Shown: positions 36,490 to 45,359 of the stretch, in pieces
Numbering within the stretch: position 1 is the stretch's first letter
How the letters are laid out: every line of letters starts with the position of its first letter
Assembly: GCA_026710545.1 (NCBI GenBank)
Contig: JAPOQU010000045.1
Span: forward strand, 1 to 64,000
Direction: 5' to 3'
DNA: 64,000 nucleotides
Source: Gammaproteobacteria bacterium
GTDB taxonomy: Bacteria; Pseudomonadota; Gammaproteobacteria; Eutrophobiales; Eutrophobiaceae
The notes under the pieces: model-generated
The model's database searches: none
The model's input: only the letters and a program-made list of their open reading frames with translations
Told to the model about the DNA's origin: nothing
Position numbers and translations under genes: made by a program

Positions 36490-37445
36490 CCAAAGCTATC
36501 CCGGTAACCGACTGGGTGCGCCATATAGACCGCGAGTACCTGTCGACGTTCACCAGGGACGGCGGCGGCGCCGTCAAGTTCGCGGTAACCGCCGGGGAAC
36601 GAATGCCGGGTCTTATCGAGGAGTTGCAAGCCCGTTGCGCAGAGCGGGAACACCTGTTTGTGGCGTTGGATGCGCTCACGAGTCGCGTCCACATGCCGCA
36701 GGACCTCTTTTTCGGACTGGCGTCACAACTCGAATGGCAGCTCCTTGCGCGCCGCGTGGTCCTGCGTCTGTTATCAAAGCAAGCCTACCTGGTCGATGGT
36801 ATCGACCCGAACGGCAACGTCAACGTCATCGACGCTGTCGCCCGCGCCAACGGTATCGAAGCACAGTCCGTCCTCATTGAGTTGCGACCGGCCCTGGAGC
36901 GCGAGGTAACCAGGAACGCAAACATGGCCAAAGCCTTTCGTGTGGCCATGACCCATCTTTGCCTTTTCGAGAGGGAGCGCGCGGCGCCGGGGGAGTATGC
37001 CGGGCAGCCGCTGCTGGACTGGCTGACGGGCGCCAACACCCGGATAAGCAATATCAAGCCGTTCCATATCCACACGCCTATCAACCGCACGACGGCGCGC
37101 TATTTCATCGAATCGGCCCTTTATTGGGTGCGTTACGCGGGATATTCAGGCACTCTGATTCTCCTGGACAACACCCGCGTCACCCTGCCCCGCAACCCGA
37201 AGGACGGAACGCGTTACTACACACGGGCGATGACCATAGAACACTATGAGCTGCTTCGGGAATTTATCGATGACGTGGACCGGTTGCCGGGAACATTGCT
37301 GGTCGCGCTGACCGACTACACGTTCGTCGATGAGCAATCGATGAGAGGCTGGGGCATCTACCCCGCTCTTCGCACCAGGGTGATGGATGACGTTCGTGAC
37401 AGAAACATCGCCAATCCGGTGGCGGCCCTGGTGCGGCTTTCATAG
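36486..37445 (+). CDS. Defence cassette gene 2, ATPase-like protein lacking Walker motifs
   Basis: 319 residues. It appears to be a degenerate relative of the ATPase encoded by gene 3. Where gene 3 has the P-loop GDFGSGKS, gene 2 has 'FAVTAGERMPGLIEELQ' at about 32-48, with matching strand-helix order around it. Where gene 3 has 'GYRGWVVFLDEVEL', gene 2 has 'GYSGTLILLDNTRV' (219-232), so the Walker B acid pair DE is DN. The nucleotide site is therefore probably dead. It could be a structural partner forming mixed rings with gene 3. The relation is by my visual alignment, not a computed one. Confidence 0.65.
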   Translation: MTKAIPVTDWVRHIDREYLSTFTRDGGGAVKFAVTAGERMPGLIEELQARCAEREHLFVALDALTSRVHMPQDLFFGLASQLEWQLLARRVVLRLLSKQAYLVDGIDPNGNVNVIDAVARANGIEAQSVLIELRPALEREVTRNANMAKAFRVAMTHLCLFERERAAPGEYAGQPLLDWLTGANTRISNIKPFHIHTPINRTTARYFIESALYWVRYAGYSGTLILLDNTRVTLPRNPKDGTRYYTRAMTIEHYELLREFIDDVDRLPGTLLVALTDYTFVDEQSMRGWGIYPALRTRVMDDVRDRNIANPVAALVRLS

Positions 37446-37457
37446 AGGCCGGAGCCA

Positions 37458-38732
37458 ATGACTCCTGGCGCAGACGAAAAACTCGCGGCCCGGTTGGCGG
37501 TGGAAGCCTTGCGCAACGGCGTGCCGAACAGAGAGGCTGTACGCGAATTGGGCTGCAACCAGGCGCGAGCCGAAGATAATTTTATCGGCCTGCTGGATGG
37601 AGTAGCGGACAGCCGAAGCCGGGAGGCAGGTTCTCGGGGAATGCTGGTTTCCGGAGACTTCGGCTCGGGAAAGTCCCATCTCCTGGTGCACCTGGAGCAT
37701 CTTGCTCTCTCCCGAGGCTTCGTTTGCAGCAAAGTGGCAATCAGCAAGGAGACTCCTCTCTATGACCTGGGGAAGGTATTTTCGTCGGCCATGGAAAACG
37801 GTCGGATTCCCGACCGGCGTGGACGATTTATCGAAGAGATCGCGCTATCCCTGAAGCCGGAATCCGAAGAATACGCGGCCTTTTCTCAATGGGCCGACGG
37901 CGCTGCTACCGACGGCCTTCTGAACATGATCTTTCCCGCCAGCCGGATCGTACACGAGCGCTCGGGAGACCTGGAGCTTAATAGCGAGATCGAATCCTTT
38001 TGGGCGGGAGACCGGATGCTGATTTCCAGGCTTCGTAACGGACTGAGACAGGTCGACCAGTTGCAATACTATAAATTTCGTGCGCCGAAACCCGCCGACC
38101 TCCCGGTACAGCGATTGCGGTTCGCCATCGAATTGATCAAAAGCGCCGGCTATCGGGGCTGGGTTGTGTTCCTGGACGAAGTAGAGTTGATCGGTTCGTA
38201 TTCCATATTGCAGCGTGGTCGTTCTTACGCGGAAATTGCGCGCTGGATGGGACTTGCTCAAGGAGAAAGTTATCCCGGCCTGGTTGTAGTCGGCGCGGTG
38301 ACGGAGGATTTTGCCTCCGCCATCATCAGCCCGGACGGACAAAAGAAGGACGGCGACTACGTTCGGCCGAGACTCGAACAGAGCGCAAAATACGGCGTTC
38401 TCAGCGCCCGCGCCGAGAGTGGTATGCGGTTGCTGGAGCGGGACTGTCTGACCCTTGAACCGCCCAGCGACGAGACTGTGAAGACTGCCGTGGAAACATT
38501 GCGTAGTTTGTACAACAGGGCTTACGACTGGCAACCGCCGTCTTACGATGCGACGGCCGGGGGAGCGGGCTTCCAGGGACGGATGCGTTACAAGGTGCGC
38601 GCCGCCATCAACGAGTGGGACCTGCGTCGGCTGCACCCGGGCTACCGGCCCGACACCGAGTTTGAAGATTTCACCACTCCGTATGAAGAGAACGCCGACC
38701 CGGAGCGCGAAACCAGTGACGAGCCTGTGTAG
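37458..38732 (+). CDS. Defence cassette gene 3, P-loop ATPase (BrxD/DUF2791-like)
   Basis: 424 residues. The N-terminus 'AVEALRNGVPNREAVRELG' precedes Walker A 'GDFGSGKSHLL' (66-76); Walker B is 'GWVVFLDEVEL' (D240, E241), and a sensor-like 'LVVVGAVTEDF' follows. This is the layout of BrxD-type (DUF2791) ATPases of BREX and Ter-linked systems, where they pair with a helicase. It lies 12 bases after gene 2 and 35 before the helicase gene. DNA-dependent ATPase activity in phage defence is inferred from family and context. Confidence 0.85.
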   Translation: MTPGADEKLAARLAVEALRNGVPNREAVRELGCNQARAEDNFIGLLDGVADSRSREAGSRGMLVSGDFGSGKSHLLVHLEHLALSRGFVCSKVAISKETPLYDLGKVFSSAMENGRIPDRRGRFIEEIALSLKPESEEYAAFSQWADGAATDGLLNMIFPASRIVHERSGDLELNSEIESFWAGDRMLISRLRNGLRQVDQLQYYKFRAPKPADLPVQRLRFAIELIKSAGYRGWVVFLDEVELIGSYSILQRGRSYAEIARWMGLAQGESYPGLVVVGAVTEDFASAIISPDGQKKDGDYVRPRLEQSAKYGVLSARAESGMRLLERDCLTLEPPSDETVKTAVETLRSLYNRAYDWQPPSYDATAGGAGFQGRMRYKVRAAINEWDLRRLHPGYRPDTEFEDFTTPYEENADPERETSDEPV

Positions 38733-38767
38733 AGTACGCTCCCTGCGGGTTTAGGCGAGGATTTGAC

Positions 38768-40843
38768 GTGCCTGTTCCCTTCCACGACACAAGTGGATCT
38801 GGGAGTGTCGGCGCGGTCGGGTGGCTGCGGTTTGTCGGCGAACAAAACGGCCGGAGCGTTCGCGCCGCCCTGTTCGAGACTTCGGCGCGGGGAGATCCCT
38901 TGGGGTTCAGCTTCGACGGAATGGAGTATCAGGGCGCTACCAGTGAGCGCGCGTCGTTGTCCTTGGCCAAGTCATTGTTCCGATCGTCCACTGCGGCGCC
39001 TGCCTTGCTGTTCGGCCTGGCTGAGGAAATACCCTCGCGCTGCTTCGACGTCCTGAGCATCGGATTGCCCTTTTGCCGCGTTCATCCAGCATCGGTAGCG
39101 CGCAAGGACGTCGTGTCAGGCAGAGCGCCTGGTGGCCCTGGGATGCTCTGGGTGACAGGTCCCCCCGCGCCGGAATCGAGCGCCGGAATGATTCTCGCCG
39201 AGATTATGCAATGGGATGACCCGTTTGAGCCGTTGGAGCGGGCTGCCCGGGGTCTGGCGGAAGCGTTTACCGATCCCCGCGTCAGGGCGTTGACCGCAAT
39301 CCCAGGGTTGAGAACAGTGATCGCGTTGCCGCTTCGCCTGGCGAATAGCGGGATGCAGGTAGCCCGCGACGCTGCAACTCCCGCGCCCGGACCCATGGAA
39401 GCGTTGGGAGAACGCGCCGAATCCGGACTGGCCGAACGGCTGTGGGCGGCGCTGGCCGTACCGCGTCCGGTTCCGCCTCCTCCTCCGGACAAGCAGCTGG
39501 AGTGGCCTGGCGTACTCATGCCGTTCCAGCGCGACGGTGTTCAAGCGCTGGTCGGGATGGATCGGTTGTTGCTGTCGGACGACATGGGCCTGGGTAAGAC
39601 GGTGCAGGCAGTTGCGGCGCTACGGATTCTCAGGGTCAGGGGAGAAATCGAGTCGTGTCTCGTGGTAGCCCCGGCCGGTGTGCTTGACCAGTGGCGGCGG
39701 GAGCTCGCGCGCTGGGCGCCGGATCTCAGCGCAATCATCATCCGCGGCTCAGCGGATGACCGGGCATGGCAATGGAGGGCCGGAACGGACATTATACTGG
39801 TGAGCTACGACGTCATGCGTTCGGATGCGGGGTTGCTTGCGGCGTGCCGGGGCCTCAAGGGAGTATGGGACGTGGTCGTGCTTGATGAGGCCCAGAAAAT
39901 CAAGAATCGCAACGACACGAGCGAGGCCGCGAAGGGTATCCCGAGAACGCGATCGTGGGCGTTGACCGGCACTCCCATCGAGAACGATGAGGAGGAACTG
40001 GCATCCATCATGGAGTTCGTCGACCATGACCAGGGAATGCCGCGCAAACGCTATCGCCCCGGCGCGTCGCTGCTGCAGCGGCACGCTGAGTTGCAGCTGC
40101 GGCGCAAGAAGGGGGATGTGCTGGACGATCTTCCTCCGAAGCTGGAAACCAGGTTAACAATCCCCCTGCGCCGGGAACAGCGAGAAAGTTACGAAAAGGC
40201 CGAGCGCGAAGGGGTCGTCTACCTGAGGTCGCTCGGTGCGGAAGTCGGCGTCAGGCACGTGCTGGAGCTGATCACCCGGTTGAAGCAAATCTGTAACGCC
40301 GACCCCAGGACCGGCGCGTCCGGCAAGCTGGACGACATCGGGGACAGGCTGAGGACGCTGACGGCCCGGGGCCACAAGGCCCTGGTTTTCTCTCAGTACA
40401 CAAGCAGCGCCTCGGGTGTGGCGGCTGCGGCCAAGCACCTGCGGGCGTTCAATCCGCTGACCCTGACAGGGGATATGCCAGCGGAGCGCCGCTCGGTCAC
40501 TATAAATCAATTCAAGACCGGAGAGGCCCACAAGGTGCTGATCATATCATTGCGAGCGGGCGGCCTCGGTCTTAATCTGCAGGAAGCATCCTACGTATTC
40601 CACCTGGATCGTTGGTGGAACCCAGCCGTGGAGCGGCAGGCTGAAGACCGGACTCACCGCCTGGGCCAGACAGTCAAAGTGAACGTGATCAAATATACCT
40701 GTGAGGATACCATCGAAGAGCGTATCGACCGGATCCTGGAACGAAAGCAGGCATTGTTCGACCGCCTGATTGATGATGTGTCGATGGACCTTTCGACACG
40801 AATGAGCCGCAAGGAATTACTGGGGCTGTTTGGCCTGGAGTAA
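38768..40843 (+). CDS. Defence cassette gene 4, SNF2-family helicase
   Basis: 691 residues starting at GTG. An N-terminal domain of about 230 residues, without recognised motif, precedes a full SNF2 motor: 'LLSDDMGLGKTVQA' (motif I), 'VVLDEAQKIKNR' (DEAQ box, motif II), 'ALTGTPIEN' (III), 'ALVFSQYTS', 'LRAGGLGLNLQ' (V), and 'DRTHRLGQTVKVNV' (VI). SNF2 motors translocate on double-stranded DNA without unwinding. The N-terminal domain may bring the motor to its target or contact the ATPases. It is the last gene of the cassette. Confidence 0.9.
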   Translation: MPVPFHDTSGSGSVGAVGWLRFVGEQNGRSVRAALFETSARGDPLGFSFDGMEYQGATSERASLSLAKSLFRSSTAAPALLFGLAEEIPSRCFDVLSIGLPFCRVHPASVARKDVVSGRAPGGPGMLWVTGPPAPESSAGMILAEIMQWDDPFEPLERAARGLAEAFTDPRVRALTAIPGLRTVIALPLRLANSGMQVARDAATPAPGPMEALGERAESGLAERLWAALAVPRPVPPPPPDKQLEWPGVLMPFQRDGVQALVGMDRLLLSDDMGLGKTVQAVAALRILRVRGEIESCLVVAPAGVLDQWRRELARWAPDLSAIIIRGSADDRAWQWRAGTDIILVSYDVMRSDAGLLAACRGLKGVWDVVVLDEAQKIKNRNDTSEAAKGIPRTRSWALTGTPIENDEEELASIMEFVDHDQGMPRKRYRPGASLLQRHAELQLRRKKGDVLDDLPPKLETRLTIPLRREQRESYEKAEREGVVYLRSLGAEVGVRHVLELITRLKQICNADPRTGASGKLDDIGDRLRTLTARGHKALVFSQYTSSASGVAAAAKHLRAFNPLTLTGDMPAERRSVTINQFKTGEAHKVLIISLRAGGLGLNLQEASYVFHLDRWWNPAVERQAEDRTHRLGQTVKVNVIKYTCEDTIEERIDRILERKQALFDRLIDDVSMDLSTRMSRKELLGLFGLE

Positions 40844-40890
40844 GGACTTTCGCTGTTTTGCAACTGCCGCCCGATGGTTGGGCGCGGACA

Positions 40891-40938
40891 CTGGATTCCG
40901 GCTTGTGCCGGAATGACGAGAGGGGCCGGAATGACGAG
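40891..40938. repeat. REP-like palindrome (GGATTCCGGC), family E
   Basis: ATTCCGGC-TTGT-GCCGGAAT (40895-40914) followed by GACGAG and a partial second half, GGCCGGAATGACGAG (about 40924-40938). This sequence type, CTGGATTCCGGC...GCCGGAATGACG, is widespread between bacterial genes. It separates the helicase gene from the convergent VOC gene. Confidence 0.75.
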
Positions 40939-40944
40939 TATGCC

Positions 40945-41433
40945 TTATCGGTTGCTGCCCCACACCTCACGGGCCTTCTCATAGACACCCTGGTCGTAGG
41001 AGAACTCCACCATATTGCCTTCGGGGTCGCGTACAAAGCAGATGTAGCCGATGCGTTTGGGCATCTGTTGCGGGCCGAGGACCAGGCAACCGGCGTCCTT
41101 CGCCTTTGCGGCTATGTCATCAACGGTCTGTTTATCAGGCACCTCGATACCGATGTGGTTGAACGGCGCCAGGGCCGGATGCTCCACGGGGGCAAACGGA
41201 TCATGGCCGGGGAAGAACTGGCCGAGCACCAGGATGAAAGGGCTCTCGCTACGGGTCTTGTCGCCAAGCCAGGCCGAGTACCCGTCCTCGTCCTCTTCCC
41301 GGGCCAGCACACTGAGGTGGGTGAACTCCTCGTACCAGGCGATTACCTTGTCGATGTCCTTGACATGCAGGGCCAGGTGCGTCCACGTCGGGCGCGTGGG
41401 CCGAAGCTCATGTTGAGGTTGGTCAGCGCCCAT
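40945..41433 (-). CDS. VOC-fold (glyoxalase/extradiol dioxygenase-like) protein
   Basis: 162 residues in two beta-alpha-beta-beta-beta units. Likely metal ligands are His in 'WTHLALHVKD', His in 'FNHIGIEVPD', and Glu in 'DPEGNMVEFSYDQ'. The family includes glyoxalases, fosfomycin/bleomycin resistance proteins and ring-cleavage dioxygenases; the subclass is unclear. Only two bases separate it from the stop of the TonB receptor gene upstream on the same strand, so they are co-transcribed, suggesting action on an imported compound. Confidence 0.88.
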   Translation of the reverse strand: MGADQPQHELRPTRPTWTHLALHVKDIDKVIAWYEEFTHLSVLAREEDEDGYSAWLGDKTRSESPFILVLGQFFPGHDPFAPVEHPALAPFNHIGIEVPDKQTVDDIAAKAKDAGCLVLGPQQMPKRIGYICFVRDPEGNMVEFSYDQGVYEKAREVWGSNR

Positions 41434-41435
41434 GC

Positions 41436-43742
41436 CTAATTCCAGCTGTACCTGACAGAGCCGATGACCTCACGCGGCGGGATATATTCCCTGCTCGTGG
41501 TCCACAGCCCGTACGGGTTGGTGAAGACGTTGTTGACGCCGTTCTTGTCGAAAATATTGGTGAGGCTCAGGCCCAGACTTACCGGCATGTTGCCCACGTC
41601 GTAATTGAAGTACAGGTTGACGATATCGTAACTGGGCACACCGTCCACGCGGGGATGATTGAAGATACGGGCCTGGAAGTTACCCCGGTGGACATACTCC
41701 ACCCGGGAATCCAGTACGGAACCATCAGCGAAGTTATGGGTGTTCGACAGGGCGATGCGCGCCATGAGGTCCACCAGTTTCGGCGGTTCGTTGCCCCTGA
41801 GATTGTTGGCGAAATTCATCCTGATGCGTTCATCAACCGCGCCTGAGGTAAAAAGACCCAATTGGAAAAGCCTTGTCGCTGCACGAAAATCTTCCACGTC
41901 GAGCGCGAACACATCCGACTTCACCTTGCCGTCCTGCCAGGCCAGCATGCCGTCGAGTTGCCAGCCCTCGGCCAGCAGCCAGCTCATTTCGGACTCGATA
42001 CCGTACTCCTCCGTCTCCGGGATGGTCCAGGTGCCGCCGGCAAACGGCGCCGGGTCCTCGTAGGTGAACTGCAGGTGTTCGTGGTCGTAATAGAAGGCCG
42101 TGACGTTCAGGCGCACGCGCCCGTCGAGGAAGGTGTTGCGGGTGCCTATCTCGTATGCCGTTACCTCCTCGGGCTTGAAGCGGTCGGGTTTGAATATCCC
42201 GGGACTGCCGGACCCGCCGTTCTTCCAGCCGGTAGAGACCAGGCCGTAGACCAGGTTGTCCTCGGTGAGATGCACGTCTATGCCGGCCTTCCAGGTCACT
42301 TTAGAGTCGTTCGTTTCCCGGCGGCCATCCCCGAAGATGCCGAAGAACTGGGACGTCTCATCAAGCTGGTCCTCGTCCTGGTAACGCACTCCCGCGGTGA
42401 CCGCGAACATCTCGTTCATGCGGAACGTGGCCTGCCCGTAGAAGGCGTAATCTTCGCGGGTCACGGTACGGACTTCGGTAAAATTCAAATCGGACGCGAA
42501 CGGCGGCAGGGTTTGCGCGTTCAGTTGCGAGCGGGGCAGGGATGCCGGCGATGCCGAGAACGGTGACGAACCGGTGGCCTCGAGGAAGTCATTGAAGTTC
42601 TCGTGGTGCAGGTAATATCCACCGATCACCCAGTCCAGTTGCTCGCCGCTGTAGCTGATGCTGATCTCCTGGCTGACGGCATCGGAATCGTTGTCCCAGA
42701 ACGGCAGTATGTCCCAGTTGTTAAATGAGAAACCGAAATTTATAAGCGCTGTGTTCTCTTCGTTCAGGCGGTCGCCGTCCACCGACTGTTCCTTCCTGAG
42801 CACCTGCCAGCCGGTCAGCGACTTGACCGTCACGCCCATGGGGCTGTCCCACTCCATGATCAGCGATGCGCTGTAGTTCTCTAGTGCGAAGATGCCGGGA
42901 TAGTCCTGCGACAGTTCGCGCGTGTCCGGGTTGGGGTCATTCTCGTTCTTCTGCGCCGCGGCGCCGTGGTCGGCGTCATGGATGAAGACCTGGGCGTGCG
43001 CCGAGAAGTCTTCCGACGGTTGCCACAGCACCGCCAGTTTGCCGGTGAAGGAATCGGCATCATCCAGGTCGTAGCCGTCCAGTTCGCCGCCCTTGATCTC
43101 CGCGAAACCGTCCCGCTCGTACTTCTGCACCGCGGCCCGGAATGCCCACGTGTCCGAAAGCGGTACGTTTATCGAGGCGCGTCCGCGCATGTTGTCATAA
43201 GTGCCGTAACTGAGCTCTACGGAACCATCAAGTTTGTCGAAATGGGGCTTTTTCGTCACGATGTTGATGGACCCGCCGGTGGTGCCCTGGCCGAACTCCG
43301 TACCCTGCGGGCCGCGAAAGACCTCAACCCGTTCAATGTCACCGAGGTCCAGGCCCATCGCCAGCGGGTTGGCGAGGTAAATGCCGTCGATATAGGTCAG
43401 CACGCTGGGTTGCGTGGTGAGGTTCTGGGCCGTTTCCCAGCCGACGCCGCGAATGGTTACGACACGGCCGGCGCCATCGTTCTTCGCGACCACGAGCCCG
43501 GGTACGTAGCCGTTGAAGTTGTCCAGCCTCACGACATTGGATTTATCAAAATCCGCGCCGGACAGTACCGATACCGCGATCGGCGCATCTTGGAGTGACA
43601 CCTCCCGTTTGCGCGCAGACACCACGATTTCCTCAAGGACAGATTGCGCCAGGACCGGTAACGGCACAACCATGGTTGAAGTGATAATCCCGGCGACGAA
43701 AACCTTGAACATCCGATGGATGTCTTTATCGAACTTGATCAT
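41436..43742 (-). CDS. TonB-dependent outer membrane receptor
   Basis: 768 residues from the ATG at 43742, with AAGGGG seven bases before. A signal peptide (hydrophobic 'VFVAGIITSTMVVPLPVLA' then AQS) is followed by the TonB box-like 'LEEIVVSARKRE', the plug domain ('VRLDNFNGYVPGLVV', 'GPQGTEFGQGTTGGSINI') and a 22-strand-type barrel ending in Trp-Asn. It takes up an unknown ligand, energised by TonB-ExbBD. The open frame extends 31 codons upstream, but that part has no ribosome site. Neighbours (VOC protein, MFS, oxygenase) suggest an aromatic or terpenoid ligand rather than iron. Confidence 0.94.
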   Translation of the reverse strand: MIKFDKDIHRMFKVFVAGIITSTMVVPLPVLAQSVLEEIVVSARKREVSLQDAPIAVSVLSGADFDKSNVVRLDNFNGYVPGLVVAKNDGAGRVVTIRGVGWETAQNLTTQPSVLTYIDGIYLANPLAMGLDLGDIERVEVFRGPQGTEFGQGTTGGSINIVTKKPHFDKLDGSVELSYGTYDNMRGRASINVPLSDTWAFRAAVQKYERDGFAEIKGGELDGYDLDDADSFTGKLAVLWQPSEDFSAHAQVFIHDADHGAAAQKNENDPNPDTRELSQDYPGIFALENYSASLIMEWDSPMGVTVKSLTGWQVLRKEQSVDGDRLNEENTALINFGFSFNNWDILPFWDNDSDAVSQEISISYSGEQLDWVIGGYYLHHENFNDFLEATGSSPFSASPASLPRSQLNAQTLPPFASDLNFTEVRTVTREDYAFYGQATFRMNEMFAVTAGVRYQDEDQLDETSQFFGIFGDGRRETNDSKVTWKAGIDVHLTEDNLVYGLVSTGWKNGGSGSPGIFKPDRFKPEEVTAYEIGTRNTFLDGRVRLNVTAFYYDHEHLQFTYEDPAPFAGGTWTIPETEEYGIESEMSWLLAEGWQLDGMLAWQDGKVKSDVFALDVEDFRAATRLFQLGLFTSGAVDERIRMNFANNLRGNEPPKLVDLMARIALSNTHNFADGSVLDSRVEYVHRGNFQARIFNHPRVDGVPSYDIVNLYFNYDVGNMPVSLGLSLTNIFDKNGVNNVFTNPYGLWTTSREYIPPREVIGSVRYSWN

Positions 43743-43837
43743 TTCCAACCCCTTATTGTAAAAGTTGTATTTTTGTTCAATTTTGTGACAAAAACTACAA
43801 AAGGACTTGCACAAATGCGCCCTTTTATTTGACAAAA

Positions 43838-43915
43838 GCTAATTTGGGACACCCATAAATTGAAACACTCATTTAATTTATGGGTGTCCCAAATTAGCTG
43901 GGTGTCCCAAATTTA
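43838..43915. repeat. Palindromic repeat, family C, cluster 2
   Basis: Perfect 24-bp arms (43838-43861 and 43875-43898) around a 13-base loop, followed by a partial copy TGGGTGTCCCAAATTTA at 43899-43915. The last bases supply the TAA stop of the MFS gene (minus strand). Same family as 20393-20483. Confidence 0.9.
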
Positions 43916-45157
43916 CTCGTTGGTTTTGCTGAGTACCGCTTTGAATGGAAGCAGGCGGGTTATCAGTATGGCGCCAAGCACCAGGCCGATGCAGATCACT
44001 ATAATTGCAGGATCATAAGTGCCGGTAATATCGAAAACCAGGTCCATCAGGAACGGGGTCAGGCCCTGGGTCAGGACGATCACGCCGTACATGCTGCCGG
44101 ATATTGCGCCGTAATGCCTGGTGCCGAAGTACCGGGACAGGAAATAGGGCAGCACACCGTATTCCGTCCCCAGTCCCAGCCCCATCAGCACGCCGGACAA
44201 CAGCAGCAACGGGTAACTGGAGGTTGATTCCAGCAGGATCAGACCGCACAGCGCCAGCAGGTAGAACGGCGCGGCGATCCAGGGCCTCGGTATGCGGTCA
44301 AGCATGTAGCCCATACCGATCTGCCACGCGGCGGTGACCAGGGAAAACGTCGCCAGTACGGTGGTTGCCTGTCCGGCCGGCACGCCCCGGTCCAGCAACA
44401 TCGGCACCACGTGGGCGAAGATCGCGGTCATGCACCCGGCGCCCAGGGCGATGGCGGCCATGATGATCCAGAAGGTTGGGGTCTTCAACGCCTCCGCCAG
44501 CGTTAACCCCTGTGTCTTTTCAAGCGCTTCCCGCTCGCTCCGGACAGTATCCCTGGGCGGGTCCCTGAGCAGCAGGTACAGCACGGGAAAGCCGATCAGG
44601 ATGACGGCCGCGCCGATGCCCTGGAATCCGGCCCGCCAGCCATAGCTGCTGATCAGCGCAAACACGAACAGCGGCGACAGGGCCGCGCCGACGCCGTTGC
44701 CCAGGCCGCCGACAATGCCCAGGAACAACCCGCGCCGCTCATCGAACCAGCCCGCGATCACCTTGGTAAACATGACTGAACTGGGGAGGGCGGCGCTGAT
44801 GCCGATCAACGCATAAGCCGTATAAAACTGAAAACGGCTGGCTTCAACCAGGGAGACCGAGGCGACCGAGGCCGCGAATAATACATTGCCCGTCAGGATA
44901 ACCGGTCTGGCGCCGTAGCGGTCGATCAGGCGGCCGACAATGGGATAGCTGATCGCACCCGCAACGGCAATGATGAACAGGACAAACGACACTGCGGCGC
45001 GGGACCAGTCGAATTCGGTAGTAATGGGGATCAGGAACAGGCCGAAGACGGTGTACACCATGGGCGTGACACTGACCGCGTTGCCCACGGTACAGGCGAC
45101 GACAACACCCGCCGGGCGGGAAAGCGACGGTTTGCCAGGTAATGTGGATGTCCCCAT
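43913..45157 (-). CDS. MFS transporter, oxalate/formate-antiporter-like (OFA/MCT group)
   Basis: About 414 residues from the ATG at 45157, with 12 predicted membrane segments. The loop 'GRLIDRYGARPVILTG' is the MFS loop 2-3 motif, and the overall pattern ('VYTVFGLFLIPITTEFDWSRAAVSF') fits monocarboxylate-type permeases. The frame is also open from 45208; neither start has a clear ribosome site. It is upstream of the TonB receptor on the same strand, separated by the family C repeat. Together they could move one substrate across both membranes. Confidence 0.9.
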   Translation of the reverse strand: MGTSTLPGKPSLSRPAGVVVACTVGNAVSVTPMVYTVFGLFLIPITTEFDWSRAAVSFVLFIIAVAGAISYPIVGRLIDRYGARPVILTGNVLFAASVASVSLVEASRFQFYTAYALIGISAALPSSVMFTKVIAGWFDERRGLFLGIVGGLGNGVGAALSPLFVFALISSYGWRAGFQGIGAAVILIGFPVLYLLLRDPPRDTVRSEREALEKTQGLTLAEALKTPTFWIIMAAIALGAGCMTAIFAHVVPMLLDRGVPAGQATTVLATFSLVTAAWQIGMGYMLDRIPRPWIAAPFYLLALCGLILLESTSSYPLLLLSGVLMGLGLGTEYGVLPYFLSRYFGTRHYGAISGSMYGVIVLTQGLTPFLMDLVFDITGTYDPAIIVICIGLVLGAILITRLLPFKAVLSKTNE

Positions 45158-45308
45158 GACTATCGATAATATGTGGGTTGGCCGATACTTTCCAGGTTTG
45201 CCGGCCATATGGTTGCAAAGTCTGCGGGCGCATCAGTGCAAGAAAGCTTGCTAAGTCACTGCTAATTTAGCCGCAGTTTAGCGCAGATGTAAGACAGTTT
45301 TTTTAGTT

Positions 45309-45334
45309 ATCTGCGTTCATCTGCGTCATCTGCG
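45309..45334. repeat. ATCTGCG short direct repeat
   Basis: ATCTGCG occurs at 45309, 45319 and 45328 in 'ATCTGCGTTCATCTGCGTCA...', a sequence type seen in intergenic DNA of many bacteria. It lies in the divergent region before the Rieske gene at 45360. Confidence 0.4.
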
Positions 45335-45359
45335 GATAGATTTTACAGAGATAAAAAGC

